Positions 34,543-44,297 of a stretch of 64,000 bases of DNA are shown in pieces. The notes under the pieces were generated by a model. The model saw only the letters and a list, made by a program, of their open reading frames with translations, was not told the DNA's origin and searched no databases. A program made the translations under genes and the position numbers. The DNA is taken from contig CP030884.1 of assembly GCA_006969385.1 (NCBI GenBank), positions 372,001 to 436,000 of the forward strand. Reading direction: 5' to 3'. Source of the DNA: Planctomycetaceae bacterium (GTDB lineage: Bacteria > Planctomycetota > Phycisphaerae > UBA1845 > UTPLA1). Numbering within the stretch: position 1 is the first letter of the stretch; each line of letters begins with the position of its first letter.

Positions 34543-37266
34543 GTGACATCTCCTCATCTCAGTCAAGACATCTCGCTACTCACCGACGCCTTGCATACCG
34601 TTTTCGCCAAGCATCGCGGTGAAGACGCCGCCGATTTGCTGCGCAATCTGGTCCGGCAATGTCAGGCACTCGATCCCGACGCAACCGAACCCTTTGCCGA
34701 ACCGCTTCAACGTATCGCGGCAACCAGCGACGACGACCTACACGAACTCTTGAAAATCCTCACGATCCACTTTCACCTCGTGAACAAGGCCGAACAGGTC
34801 GAAATCGCGCGCATCAATCGCGACCGCGAGCGCCGCGCCACGACCGACACCCCACGTGCCGAATCGATTGCCGAAGCCATATCCCATCTCAAACAGCAAG
34901 GCGCCAGTCTGGAAGCCGTGTTGCGCGTGCTCGAGCGCCTCGATATTCAACCGACATTCACCGCCCATCCGACCGAAGCGCGCCGCCAAAGCGTCCTGCG
35001 CCAACAGCGCGGCATCGCCGACGCGTTGGAAGAAAACCAAAACCCCGCGCTCTCTCCCAAAGAACGCACCGCCATCGCGCGCCGCATTCGCCGCGCCGTT
35101 CATCTGATGTATGCCACCGACGAAATCCGCCTCGAACGACCGCAAGTCATCGAAGAGGTTCGCCACGGTCTCTACTTCCTCTCCGGCCCGGTCTGGGATG
35201 TTATCCCGCAGCTCTATCGCGATATTCGCGACGCCCTCTTCGAGCACTACCAAGCCTTGCCCGCGCTACCGACCGTCTTGCGTTACCGCAGTTGGATCGG
35301 CGGCGACCGGGACGGTAACCCGCGCGTCACGGCAGATGTCACGCGCGACACGCTCGACGAATTGCGCCAAACCGTACTGGAAAAATATCGCGACGAGATG
35401 GCCACGTTGCAGCGCGAAATTTCCGTTTCGCGCGCCAGGCTGTCGATCCCGCCCGAGCTTAACGCCGCCATCGAACTCGATCAGCAGGACTACCCGCTCG
35501 ACGACCGCGAACGGCGCATGATGACCAACGAACCGTTCCGCATCCGCATCGCGCAAATCATCCGCAAGCTGGAGCAGGTGGATATCGACCCGACAGCTTA
35601 TAGCGCTAAGACCTTCCTGAAAGACCTCGAGTTGCTGTCGTCCGCGCTCATCCACTGCGGCCTCGACGATGTCGCGCGCGAAGGATTACTCTTCGAACTC
35701 ATCGCGCGGGTGCGCACGTTCGGCTTTCATCTGGCCGCGCTCGATGTCCGCCAGCACAGCCGCGTGCATCGAGACGCCTTGCACGAACTGCTCGACCTTG
35801 CCGGTGTGTGCGACGATTACGCCCAGCGCTCGGAAGCGGACAAACGCGCGATACTTAACAAAGAACTCGGCAACCCGCGCCCCCTGCTACCGCACGGTGC
35901 CAAGCTTTCTAACGCTACCGCCGATTTGCTCGACACGCTCGCCGTAATTCGTCAGGCCGAGACCGACATGCCCGGCAGCGTCGGAAGCTACATCATCAGC
36001 ATGACGCACGACGTGAGCGATTTGCTGAGCGTTTTGGTGTTGATGAAAGAAACGGGCCTCTGGCGCATGGTCGATGGCCAAGTCGAAGCCAAACTCGATG
36101 TCGTGCCATTGCTCGAAACGGTGGAAGACCTCGACAAAGGCCCCGGCCTGTTGCAAGCACTTTTTCAAGACGATATCTACCGCCAACACTTGGAAAGCCG
36201 CGGCACCTTTCAGGAAATCATGCTCGGTTATTCCGACAGCAACAAAGACGGCGGCTATTGGATGAGCAATTGGGGCCTGCAAAAAGCGCAGGCCAATCTC
36301 GCCCAAATTTGTGCCGACCATCAAATCGCGCTGCGCTTTTTCCACGGTCGCGGCGGTACCGTCGGTCGCGGCGGTGGCCGCGCCAATCGCGCCATTCTCG
36401 CCACGCCGCGCGCTTCGCGCAATGGAAAGATTCGTTTCACCGAACAAGGCGAAGTTATCACCTTCCGCTACGCGATGGCGAGCATCGCACGCCGTCATCT
36501 GGAACAAATCGTCAACGCGATGATCGTCGCCACGGCCGACGCCGAAGCGCCCAATCCATCCGACGGCGGTTCGTTTCAACAACAACACGGCGATTTGATG
36601 GACCGTATGGCGCAGTCGTCGATGGAGGCGTATCGCAACCTCGTGCGCGATGCGGGCTTCTGGCCTTGGTACGCCGCGCAGTCGCCGATCGAATACATCA
36701 GCGACCTTCCCATCGCCTCGCGCCCCGTCGCACGCAGCGGTGGGCAGGTCGATCTCGATAACGTGCGCGCGATCCCTTGGGTGTTTGCCTGGACGCAGAT
36801 GCGCTACGTCGCGCCGGGCTGGTACGGTCTCGGCAGCGCCATCGAATCGATTTGCCAGGGCGATTGCGATGCCATCGATCGCATGAAGCAGCTCTACGCC
36901 GATTGGGATTTCTTCCGCACACTCATCGACAACGCCCAACAGGAAATGGCACGTGCCCGGTTGCCCATCGCGGCGCTCTACGGCGATAAGAATAGCGACA
37001 TGCATCGACGGCTGTCGGAAGAATTCGAGCGGACCGAACGCGTCATCCTACAGATCACGGGCCAAGCGCGCCTACTAGATAACAATGCCGTGATTCAATC
37101 GGCCATCGACGCCCGCAATCCGTACACCGACGTTATCAACATGGCACAGCTCGAAATGATCCGCCGCTTCCGCCGCGGCGACGACGGTGCCGCTCAGAAA
37201 CGCCGTAAGTCCACGATCTTCCTCAGCATCAACGGCATGGCCGCCGCCATGCAAAGCACAGGGTAA
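34543..37266 (+). CDS. ppc: Phosphoenolpyruvate carboxylase
   Basis: About 907 residues, the family size (E. coli 883). Active-site blocks are all present: FTAHPTEARRQSVL (catalytic His), WIGGDRDGNPRVT, HLAALDVRQHS, LGYSDSNKDGGYWMSNW, FFHGRGGTVGRGGGR, and IPWVFAWTQMRYVAPGWYGL. The C-terminus ends NGMAAAMQSTG, close to the usual NGIAAGMRNTG. It carboxylates phosphoenolpyruvate with bicarbonate to oxaloacetate, feeding the TCA cycle. I chose GTG at 34543 because AAAGGA lies about ten bases upstream; the frame opens at a TTG ten codons earlier. Confidence 0.97.
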   Translation: MTSPHLSQDISLLTDALHTVFAKHRGEDAADLLRNLVRQCQALDPDATEPFAEPLQRIAATSDDDLHELLKILTIHFHLVNKAEQVEIARINRDRERRATTDTPRAESIAEAISHLKQQGASLEAVLRVLERLDIQPTFTAHPTEARRQSVLRQQRGIADALEENQNPALSPKERTAIARRIRRAVHLMYATDEIRLERPQVIEEVRHGLYFLSGPVWDVIPQLYRDIRDALFEHYQALPALPTVLRYRSWIGGDRDGNPRVTADVTRDTLDELRQTVLEKYRDEMATLQREISVSRARLSIPPELNAAIELDQQDYPLDDRERRMMTNEPFRIRIAQIIRKLEQVDIDPTAYSAKTFLKDLELLSSALIHCGLDDVAREGLLFELIARVRTFGFHLAALDVRQHSRVHRDALHELLDLAGVCDDYAQRSEADKRAILNKELGNPRPLLPHGAKLSNATADLLDTLAVIRQAETDMPGSVGSYIISMTHDVSDLLSVLVLMKETGLWRMVDGQVEAKLDVVPLLETVEDLDKGPGLLQALFQDDIYRQHLESRGTFQEIMLGYSDSNKDGGYWMSNWGLQKAQANLAQICADHQIALRFFHGRGGTVGRGGGRANRAILATPRASRNGKIRFTEQGEVITFRYAMASIARRHLEQIVNAMIVATADAEAPNPSDGGSFQQQHGDLMDRMAQSSMEAYRNLVRDAGFWPWYAAQSPIEYISDLPIASRPVARSGGQVDLDNVRAIPWVFAWTQMRYVAPGWYGLGSAIESICQGDCDAIDRMKQLYADWDFFRTLIDNAQQEMARARLPIAALYGDKNSDMHRRLSEEFERTERVILQITGQARLLDNNAVIQSAIDARNPYTDVINMAQLEMIRRFRRGDDGAAQKRRKSTIFLSINGMAAAMQSTG

Positions 37267-37372
37267 ACGCTTGGCCGGAACGGAGAATATTCCGCCGCCC
37301 GAACACAATATGATCGTGCACACCGAATCGATTCGATAAGGCCCCGATGAGGAACGACTGTAACATCGCATC

Positions 37373-37921
37373 ATGATCATCGACGTCACGCTTATCTTGC
37401 TGCTCGCGCTGGTCGCCGCGGCCGGTCTGGGGCTGGCCGTGCTACAGCTGCCCGGCATCTGGCTGATCCTCGCGGCGGGCGTTGCTTACGATTGGTACTT
37501 CGATTGGTCGCGCATCACGTGGGTATGGCTGCTCGCCCTGCTCGGTCTTGCCGTCGCCTCCGAAATCTTTGACGCGTTGGCCGGTGCCTTCGCCGCGCGC
37601 AAGGCCGGCGCGAGCAAACAGGCAACCATCGGCGCGTTCATCGGCGGCTTCGCCGGCATGATTATTTTCAGCATTCCGATCCCCGTGCTCGGCACCGTCG
37701 TCGGCGGACTGTTGGGTTGCTTTTGCGGCGCGCTGATCGGCGAGATGAGCGTGCGCAGCGACATGACCGCCGGCACCAAGATCGGTACCTACGCCGTACT
37801 AGGCAAGGTCATCGGCATCGTCGCCAAGACCGGCGCGGCTCTAGCTGTTGCCGGTGGCCTGCTTACCCTTGCCGCCATGGGCTGGTGGGCCGAAAACGCG
37901 ACGCGAATCAAGCTCTGGTAA
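37373..37921 (+). CDS. DUF456 membrane protein
   Basis: 182 residues with four to five hydrophobic segments. The family pattern begins with LLLALVAAAGLGLAVLQLPG followed by IWLILAAGVAYDWYF. It then has a glycine-rich GGFAGMIIFSIPIPVLGTVV and GGLLGCFCGALIGE. It ends GGLLTLAAMGWW. DUF456 proteins are inner-membrane proteins of unknown function. It stands alone, 106 bp after ppc. Confidence 0.88.
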   Translation: MIIDVTLILLLALVAAAGLGLAVLQLPGIWLILAAGVAYDWYFDWSRITWVWLLALLGLAVASEIFDALAGAFAARKAGASKQATIGAFIGGFAGMIIFSIPIPVLGTVVGGLLGCFCGALIGEMSVRSDMTAGTKIGTYAVLGKVIGIVAKTGAALAVAGGLLTLAAMGWWAENATRIKLW

Positions 37922-37953
37922 CATCGTTCGTGCGCCCGACCGCGCCGCCGTTG

Positions 37954-37959
37954 TATAAT
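37954..37959 (+). promoter_or_regulatory. Perfect TATAAT eight bases before an ATG
   Basis: TATAAT ends nine bases before the ATG at 37968, so a transcript starting ~7 bases later would be nearly leaderless. No good -35 is seen at the right distance, and this may be chance. Confidence 0.3.
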
Positions 37960-37967
37960 TCAACGCG

Positions 37968-38693
37968 ATGTTACAACGCCCCACTGCACCTTTGGTACTC
38001 ATCATTGCCCTGTTGGGTTCAGGCCTATGGTTGCGCGGTGCCGACGAACCGACAGAACCGACGACTTCGCAACCGACCAGCCGTGCCACGACGCAACCGG
38101 TCGACCCGCTGCAAAAAAGCGTCGACATCTTGGTGCATGAAATGGGCGCGCCCGATTTCAAACGGCGCGAGCGGGCCTGGAAGTTGCTGCAACAACTCGG
38201 CGAGCCGGCCATCCCTTGGCTGGTGCCGCACTTTAGTAACACCAATCCAGAAGTGCGTCAGCGCGTGGGCGTGTTGCTGAAACGACCGCACGACGCGGAA
38301 ATTCGCGTGCAAGCCGCCGTGTCGCTGATCGTCTCGGGTAACCCCGCGTGGATCGAAAAAGGCGTATACATGGTGTTTGAAGACCCGATCGCCGACTACC
38401 CCTTGCTCGCCGAGCGGCTAAAGACGTTGACCGGGATCGATCGCGCCGTGTTAGAGCCAGTCGTCGATCAGCTAAAGGGCTGGAAAAAGCAGCGGGTGGA
38501 TCATCTGAAACGTCAAGCGGATTACCGCAAAGAAGGACGAGAAGACCACGCGACGAAGATGCAAAAGATGCACAAAGAATCGCTCTTTTACGAAGCCGAA
38601 GCAGCGTACTGGATGGCACGCGAATCGTATGAAAAGGCGCATGCAGAGCAACATGAAGCCGCATCGCAACCGGCTTCAACTGATAAAGAATAA
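37968..38693 (+). CDS. Secreted HEAT-like repeat protein
   Basis: 241 residues with a signal peptide (APLVLIIALLGSGLWLRGA). A Thr/Ser/Pro/Gln-rich linker follows (EPTEPTTSQPTSRATTQP). Residues ~48-160 look like HEAT repeats (DFKRRERAWKLLQQLGEPAI, NPEVRQRVGVLLKR, DAEIRVQAAVSLIVSGNP). The C-terminal third is a charged, probably coiled helix (QLKGWKKQRVDHLKRQADYR). A role in protein binding outside the cytoplasm is inferred. No Shine-Dalgarno site is evident. Confidence 0.8.
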   Translation: MLQRPTAPLVLIIALLGSGLWLRGADEPTEPTTSQPTSRATTQPVDPLQKSVDILVHEMGAPDFKRRERAWKLLQQLGEPAIPWLVPHFSNTNPEVRQRVGVLLKRPHDAEIRVQAAVSLIVSGNPAWIEKGVYMVFEDPIADYPLLAERLKTLTGIDRAVLEPVVDQLKGWKKQRVDHLKRQADYRKEGREDHATKMQKMHKESLFYEAEAAYWMARESYEKAHAEQHEAASQPASTDKE

Positions 38694-38726
38694 CGAGTTG
38701 TAGCATACTTTATGCGAGGCGCTGCG

Positions 38727-39212
38727 TCACATGGCCTTCGCACTGACCGGCGGCACCAGGTTCTCGAGGCTCGCTCGCGCCCCCATCACCCCACGACCAT
38801 TACTGGCGACAATCTCCGCCAACGAAATGCTTTCGAATAGCGCTTGCAGATGTTCGATCGCGGCGCGGTTGGCCGATTTCATCGCCGCTTCGATCGATGG
38901 GTGCAGTTGTTCCGGCAAGCCCGCATCGTCGGCGAAATTCTCCAACGCGCCGACACTGTCGAAGATATCGTGCAGCGTGATATCCGATGCGTTGCGAGCA
39001 AGACGGAAGCCGCCGCGCGGACCGCGATCCGACCTCAAAAGCTCGGTTCCCGCCAGTTGGGATAGAATCTTCGCTGCGTAGGCGCGCGGCAACTGGTGGC
39101 GGTTAGCGATATCGGCAGATCGAATCCCCACGCCGCGCCCGTTCTCACCCGACTTCGAGGCGATGTCGTACATGACCAACAAAGCGTAGCAAGCAGTTTT
39201 TTGGCGAAGCAC
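38727..39212 (-). CDS. Rrf2-family transcriptional regulator
   Basis: 161 residues. The start is GTG at 39212, seven bases after AAAGGA, giving the expected N-terminus VLRQKTACYALLVMYDIA. The winged helix includes ADIANRHQLPRAYAAKILSQ and RSDRGPRGGFRLARNASDIT, both canonical. The three-cysteine cluster binding motif of IscR/NsrR/RsrR types is missing; the only Cys is in KTACYALL, so it is unlikely to be an Fe-S sensor of the usual kind. Target unknown. It is divergent from the kinase-like gene at 39425. Confidence 0.9.
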   Translation of the reverse strand: MLRQKTACYALLVMYDIASKSGENGRGVGIRSADIANRHQLPRAYAAKILSQLAGTELLRSDRGPRGGFRLARNASDITLHDIFDSVGALENFADDAGLPEQLHPSIEAAMKSANRAAIEHLQALFESISLAEIVASNGRGVMGARASLENLVPPVSAKAM

Positions 39213-39424
39213 AGCAACGTCCTTTCGGGACCGACGGGAAAAAACCCACTCCACCCGTGGTCGATCAATTGACTACCCCGCAGGAGTCTAGGACGATCAC
39301 GGTAAGATTTAGCCGAGAATTTTTTCGTAACCGGTACACCCGAAAACCGGGGATATCCCGAGCCTGCCGCTCTGACCGTACCGCAGACCGAGAAAAACCG
39401 TTTTATGGCCAAATTGAAGGACTA

Positions 39425-40192
39425 ATGACGACCTCGAAGGACCGAAAACCCGCATCCTGGCTGCTCGCGATGGGCAAGGACGATTTGCCCGGAACGCTGC
39501 AAATAAGCGACACGACATATCGCTTAATCCGCACGTTCAAGCACGACTTTTTCGCGGCGACCGGCCTCTACGCCGACGACTCGGGCACCCACAAGGTCGT
39601 ACTAAAGGTCGGCCGCGTCGCCCCCGCTCTGATTCCGCTGAGCTGGATCGGTCGCTTCTTGGCCAAGCGCGAAGCCCGCCTGCTGATGGCCACCCAGCAT
39701 CTGGACGGCGTGCCCGACTTTCTGGGTATGTGGCAACGGACTGGCATCATCCACGCGTTCATCGAAGGCCACCCGCTCAAAAAGGACGCCGAATTGCCGG
39801 ACGATTTTTTCCCCCGCTTGGAGCAACTGATCGCCGACATGCACGCCTTGGGCATCGCCTATGTGGACTTGGAAAAACGCGAAAACGTTCTGGTCGGTGA
39901 TGACGGGAAGCCGTGGTTGTTCGACTTTCAGATCGCGTGGGATCGCAACCGCTCACCGATTAGCCGTTGGCTACGGCGCGTACTTCAAAAATCGGATATC
40001 TACCATCTTGGCAAGCATTGGAAGCGACTGCGGCCCGATCAACTCGATGACGCTAAGCTCGCGGAACTCACCAAGCCGCCTTTCTGGATCGCTTGGCATC
40101 GCCGCCTGATTCGACCGTTGATTCTGATTCGACGCCGCGTCTTGGTCTGGCTCGGCGCCCGCGATACGGCCAAGGGACGCTCACCGGGATAA
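39425..40192 (+). CDS. Protein kinase-like (Kdo/RIO-like) protein
   Basis: 255 residues. Kinase-fold remnants: HKVVLKVGRVAP (beta-3 Lys), GIIHAFIEGHPLKKD (hinge), a catalytic loop MHALGIAYVDLEKRENVLVG with D, K and N in the right order (HRD replaced by YVD), and WLFDFQIAWD in place of DFG. This resembles lipopolysaccharide core heptose/Kdo kinases and RIO-type kinases. A small-molecule or lipid-sugar substrate is more likely than a protein. The C-terminus is basic (LIRRRVLVWLG), perhaps membrane-associated. GAAGGA precedes the ATG by four bases. It converges on coaD with a 6-bp gap. Confidence 0.72.
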   Translation: MTTSKDRKPASWLLAMGKDDLPGTLQISDTTYRLIRTFKHDFFAATGLYADDSGTHKVVLKVGRVAPALIPLSWIGRFLAKREARLLMATQHLDGVPDFLGMWQRTGIIHAFIEGHPLKKDAELPDDFFPRLEQLIADMHALGIAYVDLEKRENVLVGDDGKPWLFDFQIAWDRNRSPISRWLRRVLQKSDIYHLGKHWKRLRPDQLDDAKLAELTKPPFWIAWHRRLIRPLILIRRRVLVWLGARDTAKGRSPG

Positions 40193-40198
40193 CGTCGC

Positions 40199-40708
40199 CT
40201 ACTCCGCCATTCCCAACTTCGCCTTCATACGGCTAATCACTGCCGGCGGAATCAACCGCGTCATCTTGCCACTATCCAAGCCGCCCATTTCCGCGATCTG
40301 ACGGATCAATGTGCTACTAATCAACGCCGTCTGGTCGGTCGTAAACAAAAAAACCGTTTCCACATCGCCGGCGATCATGTTCACATTGGCTTGCCGTAGT
40401 TCGTTGCGCAAGTCGTCGCTGTCGCGAATACCCTTCACGATCACATCGGCGTTTTTTTGCTGCACGAAGTCCATCGTCAGCCCGGAGTAGGCTTCGACCT
40501 CTACGCCTTCGGCATCGCCCACCAACATGGTCAACAACGCCACGCGTTCGTCCGGGGTGAACAGCGGTTCTTTCTCGGGGTTTACACCCACCGCCACGAT
40601 GGTGCGATCGAACAAGCGGCGGCTGCGTTCGATGATGTTGAGATGGCCGTAGGTCGGCGGGTCGAAAGTACCCGCGAAGATGGCGGTGCGTTGTTTGTCG
40701 TTGGGCAT
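40199..40708 (-). CDS. coaD: Phosphopantetheine adenylyltransferase
   Basis: 169 residues, the usual size. The nucleotidyltransferase motif is AIFAGTFDPPTYGHLNIIER (T/HxGH). The second family motif is ISSTLIRQIAEMGG. It transfers AMP from ATP to 4'-phosphopantetheine, making dephospho-CoA, the penultimate step of CoA synthesis, in the cytosol. Pro instead of the usual Ile/Val in FDPPT is a minor variation. Confidence 0.97.
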   Translation of the reverse strand: MPNDKQRTAIFAGTFDPPTYGHLNIIERSRRLFDRTIVAVGVNPEKEPLFTPDERVALLTMLVGDAEGVEVEAYSGLTMDFVQQKNADVIVKGIRDSDDLRNELRQANVNMIAGDVETVFLFTTDQTALISSTLIRQIAEMGGLDSGKMTRLIPPAVISRMKAKLGMAE

Positions 40709-40956
40709 GGGCGCTTTCCGGACAGCGATCGTCGCTTATTCAACTAAGGCGAATTGGTTCGCTCGAACACGTCGCGGTCTAGCCTAACCGCCGAGCCGCG
40801 ATTTCGACAAACGTCTTCGCCGCTCGATGTGCGGCGGCCCGGAATACACTGGAAGTTAACATTGAAACGCCCAACCGCCACTTTGCCCGAGTGCGGCAAA
40901 TCGTTACACTTCGCGCCCTGTGGGAGAGACCATTTCCATCCAACCATGAGGCAGCT

Positions 40957-41310
40957 ATGGGTACCGCACTATTTCAAGCTGAAGATACCGGAGCGGCAGT
41001 GCTCTTGCGTTTCACTTGCCCCGAGTTCGATCACGACAAAACGCAGAAACTCAAGAGCGAACTGGCCGCCTGTTTCGAACAACACGCCGGTAAATCCTGC
41101 GTCGCCGATATCTCGGCCGTCGAGTTTATGCCCAGCCCCACGCTCGGCGCGTTGGTGGAGGCACACCTGTCGCTGAAGAAATCGGATCGCCGCTTTATCG
41201 TCGCGGCTCCCAACGATCAGATCGCCAAGCTCCTGAACCATGCCGGTCTCGATAAATTGCTGAAGATTTGTCCGACCACCGATGCGGCGTTGGCCGAGTT
41301 GCAAGATTAA
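40957..41310 (+). CDS. STAS-domain protein (anti-sigma factor antagonist-like)
   Basis: 117 residues from MGTALFQ, with GAGG five bases upstream. The STAS pattern is LLRFTCPEFDHDKTQKLKSE, SCVADISAVEFMPSPTLGAL and a helix then RRFIVAAPNDQIAKLLNHAG, LDKLLKI. In classical antagonists (SpoIIAA) a Ser in the loop after the central strand is phosphorylated; here the corresponding segment is VEFMPSPTLGAL, which has S and T. It may act in partner-switch regulation. No kinase or phosphatase partner is adjacent. Confidence 0.85.
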   Translation: MGTALFQAEDTGAAVLLRFTCPEFDHDKTQKLKSELAACFEQHAGKSCVADISAVEFMPSPTLGALVEAHLSLKKSDRRFIVAAPNDQIAKLLNHAGLDKLLKICPTTDAALAELQD

Positions 41311-41451
41311 CCGATCTCCGCGCACATCTGTGGGCGGCGCAACGCCACGATGTCTGCGGCGCCCGCCATCAGTTGGCGACCATTGGTTCGCACATCCCAA
41401 CAAGATTCAAAACCTAAACAAACCTTTCAAATTCCAGAGAGGAAGCATTTG

Positions 41452-43650
41452 ATGAACGGTCACGAAGCGACCACCCGAGCGATCGAACATGCATCCAGTT
41501 GGCGCGAACGCGCCCGCGCCACCTCCGCCGCCGGCATTCAGCGCGTGGAAGATTACTTCGGCAGCGACGTCTTCAGCCAACGCACGATGCAGCAGCGTTT
41601 ACCAAAGGCCATTTACAAACAACTGATCCGCGCGATCGAACAAGGCGACCGCCTCTCCGCCGAAGTCGCCGATGTCGTCGCAGCGGCCATGAAAGACTGG
41701 GCCGTCGAGCGCGGCGCGACCCACTTTACCCACTGGTTTCAACCACTCACCGGCCAAACCGCCGAAAAGCACGACGCGCTGATCGCGCCCGACAGCCGCG
41801 GTGGCATGATCTACGCCTTTAGCGGCGGCGACCTGACGCAGGGCGAGCCCGATGCTTCGAGTTTTCCGTCGGGCGGCCTGCGCGCCACCTTTGAAGCGCG
41901 CGGCTATACCGCTTGGGACGCCAGCAGCCCGGCGTTTCTGATTCGCGGCGAAAACAATGTCACGCTCTGCATCCCCACGGCGTTCGTTTCGTGGACGTCG
42001 GACTCGCTCGACCAAAAGACACCGCTCTTGCGCAGCATGGACGCCATCTCGACGCAAGCGATGCGCCTCCTGAAGCTCTTCGGTACCGATGATGGCGTTA
42101 GCCGCGTCTACACCACGGTCGGTGCCGAGCAGGAATACTTCCTGATCGACAAATTTCTGTATTACGCCCGGCCCGATCTCGTCGTGTGCGACCGCACGCT
42201 GTTCGGTGCGCGCCCGCCCAAGGGTCAGCAGCTCGAAGACCATTACTTCGGCTCGATTCCGCCGCGCGTGTTGGCCTACATGGCCGAGATGGAAAGCGAA
42301 CTCTATCGCGTCGGTATTCCGGTCAAGACGCGTCATAACGAAGTCGCACCCGGCCAGTTTGAAATCGCACCAACGTTTGAAACCGCTAACATCGCCTGCG
42401 ACCATCAGATGCTGGTGATGGAAACCATCAAGCGCGTCGCGCCGCGTTACGGTTTCATCGCAATCCTGCATGAGAAACCCTTCGCCGGCCTCAACGGTTC
42501 GGGCAAGCACAACAACTGGGCCATGAGCACCGACACGGGCGTCAACCTGCTCGATCCGCGCGATGAAACGCATACCAACATGCAGTTTCTCGTGTTTCTG
42601 TGCGGTGTGATTCGTGCGATTGATTTACACGCCGACTTGGTGCGCGCATCCATCGCCTCGGCGGCCAACGATCACCGCTTGGGTGCCAACGAAGCCCCGC
42701 CGGCGATCATCTCGATCTTCCTCGGCGACATGTTGATGGACATCGTCGAACAGCTCGAACAAGGCAAGCCCAGCCGCACGATCAAGGGCGGCACCGTCGA
42801 CCTCGGCGCGCTGAGCTTGCCGAGCATTCCGCGCCACTCGGGCGACCGCAACCGTACCTCCCCGTTTGCGTTTACCGGCAACAAATTCGAGTTGCGCGCC
42901 GTCGGTTCATCGGCAACGGCTGCTTGGCCCAACACGATTCTTAATACGATCGTGGCCGAATCGCTCGACTACCTTGCCACCACCCTCGAGAAAGAAGCCG
43001 GCAAAAACCCGACGCCCGCCAAACTCGAAACCGCCGTCCGCAAAGTGCTCAAAGACGTGATCAAAGAACACAAGCGCGTCATCTTCAACGGTGATAACTA
43101 CTCGGAAGACTGGCATAAAGAAGCCGAGAAGCGCGGCCTGCCGCACCTGCGCGATTCGGTGCGTGCCATTCCGGTGCTCTCCCAAAATAAGAACATCTCG
43201 TTGTTCAAGAAGTACAAAGTGATGAACGATGCGGAAGTGAAGAGCCGCGCCAACATCTTTATGTCGCGCTACGTCGATCAGTTGTTGATCGAATCCGAGC
43301 AGATGGTCGTCATGGGCCGAACCATGATTCTGCCCGCGGCCCTGCAATATCAACAGCGGCTGGCATCAGCCATCAAAGCCACGATGGATGCCGGCGTGGA
43401 TTGCAAAGACAGCAAATCGTCGTTAGAGCACTTCGTCGATCTGGTGCAGCGCTTCAACGTCGCGCTCACGTCGCTGCAAGAGGCGGACAACTATCGCCAC
43501 GACGATCCGGTCAAGACGGCGACATGGCTCAAGGATGACGTCATGCCGCTGATGAATCGCGTGCGCGAATTGGCAGACGAGTTGGAAGCGGAAGTGGCCG
43601 CCGACCTGTGGCCGTTGCCATCGTATCGCGAATTGCTGTTTATCAAGTAA
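41452..43650 (+). CDS. glnN: Glutamine synthetase type III
   Basis: 732 residues, the size of GSIII (types I and II are much shorter). The start has AGAGAGGA eight bases upstream. Family blocks: [85 protein letters not shown] and [17 protein letters not shown]. It makes glutamine from glutamate, ammonia and ATP in the cytosol, as a dodecamer. GSIII is typical of Bacteroidetes, cyanobacteria and planctomycetes. A Rho-independent terminator follows immediately. Confidence 0.96.
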   Translation: MNGHEATTRAIEHASSWRERARATSAAGIQRVEDYFGSDVFSQRTMQQRLPKAIYKQLIRAIEQGDRLSAEVADVVAAAMKDWAVERGATHFTHWFQPLTGQTAEKHDALIAPDSRGGMIYAFSGGDLTQGEPDASSFPSGGLRATFEARGYTAWDASSPAFLIRGENNVTLCIPTAFVSWTSDSLDQKTPLLRSMDAISTQAMRLLKLFGTDDGVSRVYTTVGAEQEYFLIDKFLYYARPDLVVCDRTLFGARPPKGQQLEDHYFGSIPPRVLAYMAEMESELYRVGIPVKTRHNEVAPGQFEIAPTFETANIACDHQMLVMETIKRVAPRYGFIAILHEKPFAGLNGSGKHNNWAMSTDTGVNLLDPRDETHTNMQFLVFLCGVIRAIDLHADLVRASIASAANDHRLGANEAPPAIISIFLGDMLMDIVEQLEQGKPSRTIKGGTVDLGALSLPSIPRHSGDRNRTSPFAFTGNKFELRAVGSSATAAWPNTILNTIVAESLDYLATTLEKEAGKNPTPAKLETAVRKVLKDVIKEHKRVIFNGDNYSEDWHKEAEKRGLPHLRDSVRAIPVLSQNKNISLFKKYKVMNDAEVKSRANIFMSRYVDQLLIESEQMVVMGRTMILPAALQYQQRLASAIKATMDAGVDCKDSKSSLEHFVDLVQRFNVALTSLQEADNYRHDDPVKTATWLKDDVMPLMNRVRELADELEAEVAADLWPLPSYRELLFIK

Positions 43651-43676
43651 GCTCGTTCGATAACTCAGCTTTTTAT

Positions 43677-43712
43677 GCGGCAGTCATTCGTCCGGATGGC
43701 TGCCGCTTTTTT
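43677..43712 (+). terminator. Rho-independent terminator of the glutamine synthetase gene
   Basis: gcggcag (43677-43683) pairs with ctgccgc (43700-43706), followed by six T. It overlaps the last codons of the convergent gene at 43684. Confidence 0.8.
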
Positions 43713-44169
43713 GCGCCAGAATCGAGCAAAGCCCCGGCGCGACCTCAAATAACGACCGCCCGCATTCGGGACAACGGGCGTCTTGTGCCGCGCGTAGGTC
43801 GTAGCCACACTCGCGGCAAACGGGCAAACCCTTGCGGTTCATATCATCGCGAATAAACCGCAGCATTTGTTGGCGATAGAAGACTTGCAACAACGCCACC
43901 GCACCACCACCCACGATCCCGCCGCAGACGGCCCCCACTGCGATCGGCGGTAAGCCTTTTCGGATCAGCCATCCCCAAAGGGGGTACATCACTAGCAAGA
44001 CGGTCATGCCGGAGATCGCCGTCCCAACCCACGCCTTCCAGCTTCGGAAAAAGTGGCGATTCCACGCGCTCAGCACACCCAACCGTTCCTCGGGCGTGGC
44101 GTAGCGCGAGAGTTCGGGAATGGCTTTTTCTATGTTTTCGGTTTTTTTGGGACGGTCGTAGCCAAACAT
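43684..44169 (-). CDS. Two-TM protein with C-terminal zinc ribbon
   Basis: 161 residues. A soluble N-terminal part (MFGYDRPKKTENIEKAIPEL) is followed by two membrane helices (AWVGTAISGMTVLLVMYPLW, AVGAVCGGIVGGGAVALLQV). The C-terminus has a four-cysteine zinc ribbon CRECGYDLRAAQDARCPECG. This CxxCGYDLR...CPECG tail is frequent in planctomycete membrane proteins, with unknown function. Its stop region carries the terminator of the opposing gene. Confidence 0.85.
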   Translation of the reverse strand: MFGYDRPKKTENIEKAIPELSRYATPEERLGVLSAWNRHFFRSWKAWVGTAISGMTVLLVMYPLWGWLIRKGLPPIAVGAVCGGIVGGGAVALLQVFYRQQMLRFIRDDMNRKGLPVCRECGYDLRAAQDARCPECGRSLFEVAPGLCSILAQKSGSHPDE

Positions 44170-44297
44170 GATTGCAGAAAACTCCTCAGGCTACTGAACG
44201 ACATGTTATAGACGGCCTTTCGCTCTCACCGAAGAACTCGGACCCACATGCACTCATCCTATTGCGGCCCGAGCGACAGCGCAACAAAATCCAAGTA

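Noticed and set aside
35887..37005. 372-codon open frame on the minus strand
   Set aside because: It is antisense to ppc, whose active-site motifs are intact throughout.
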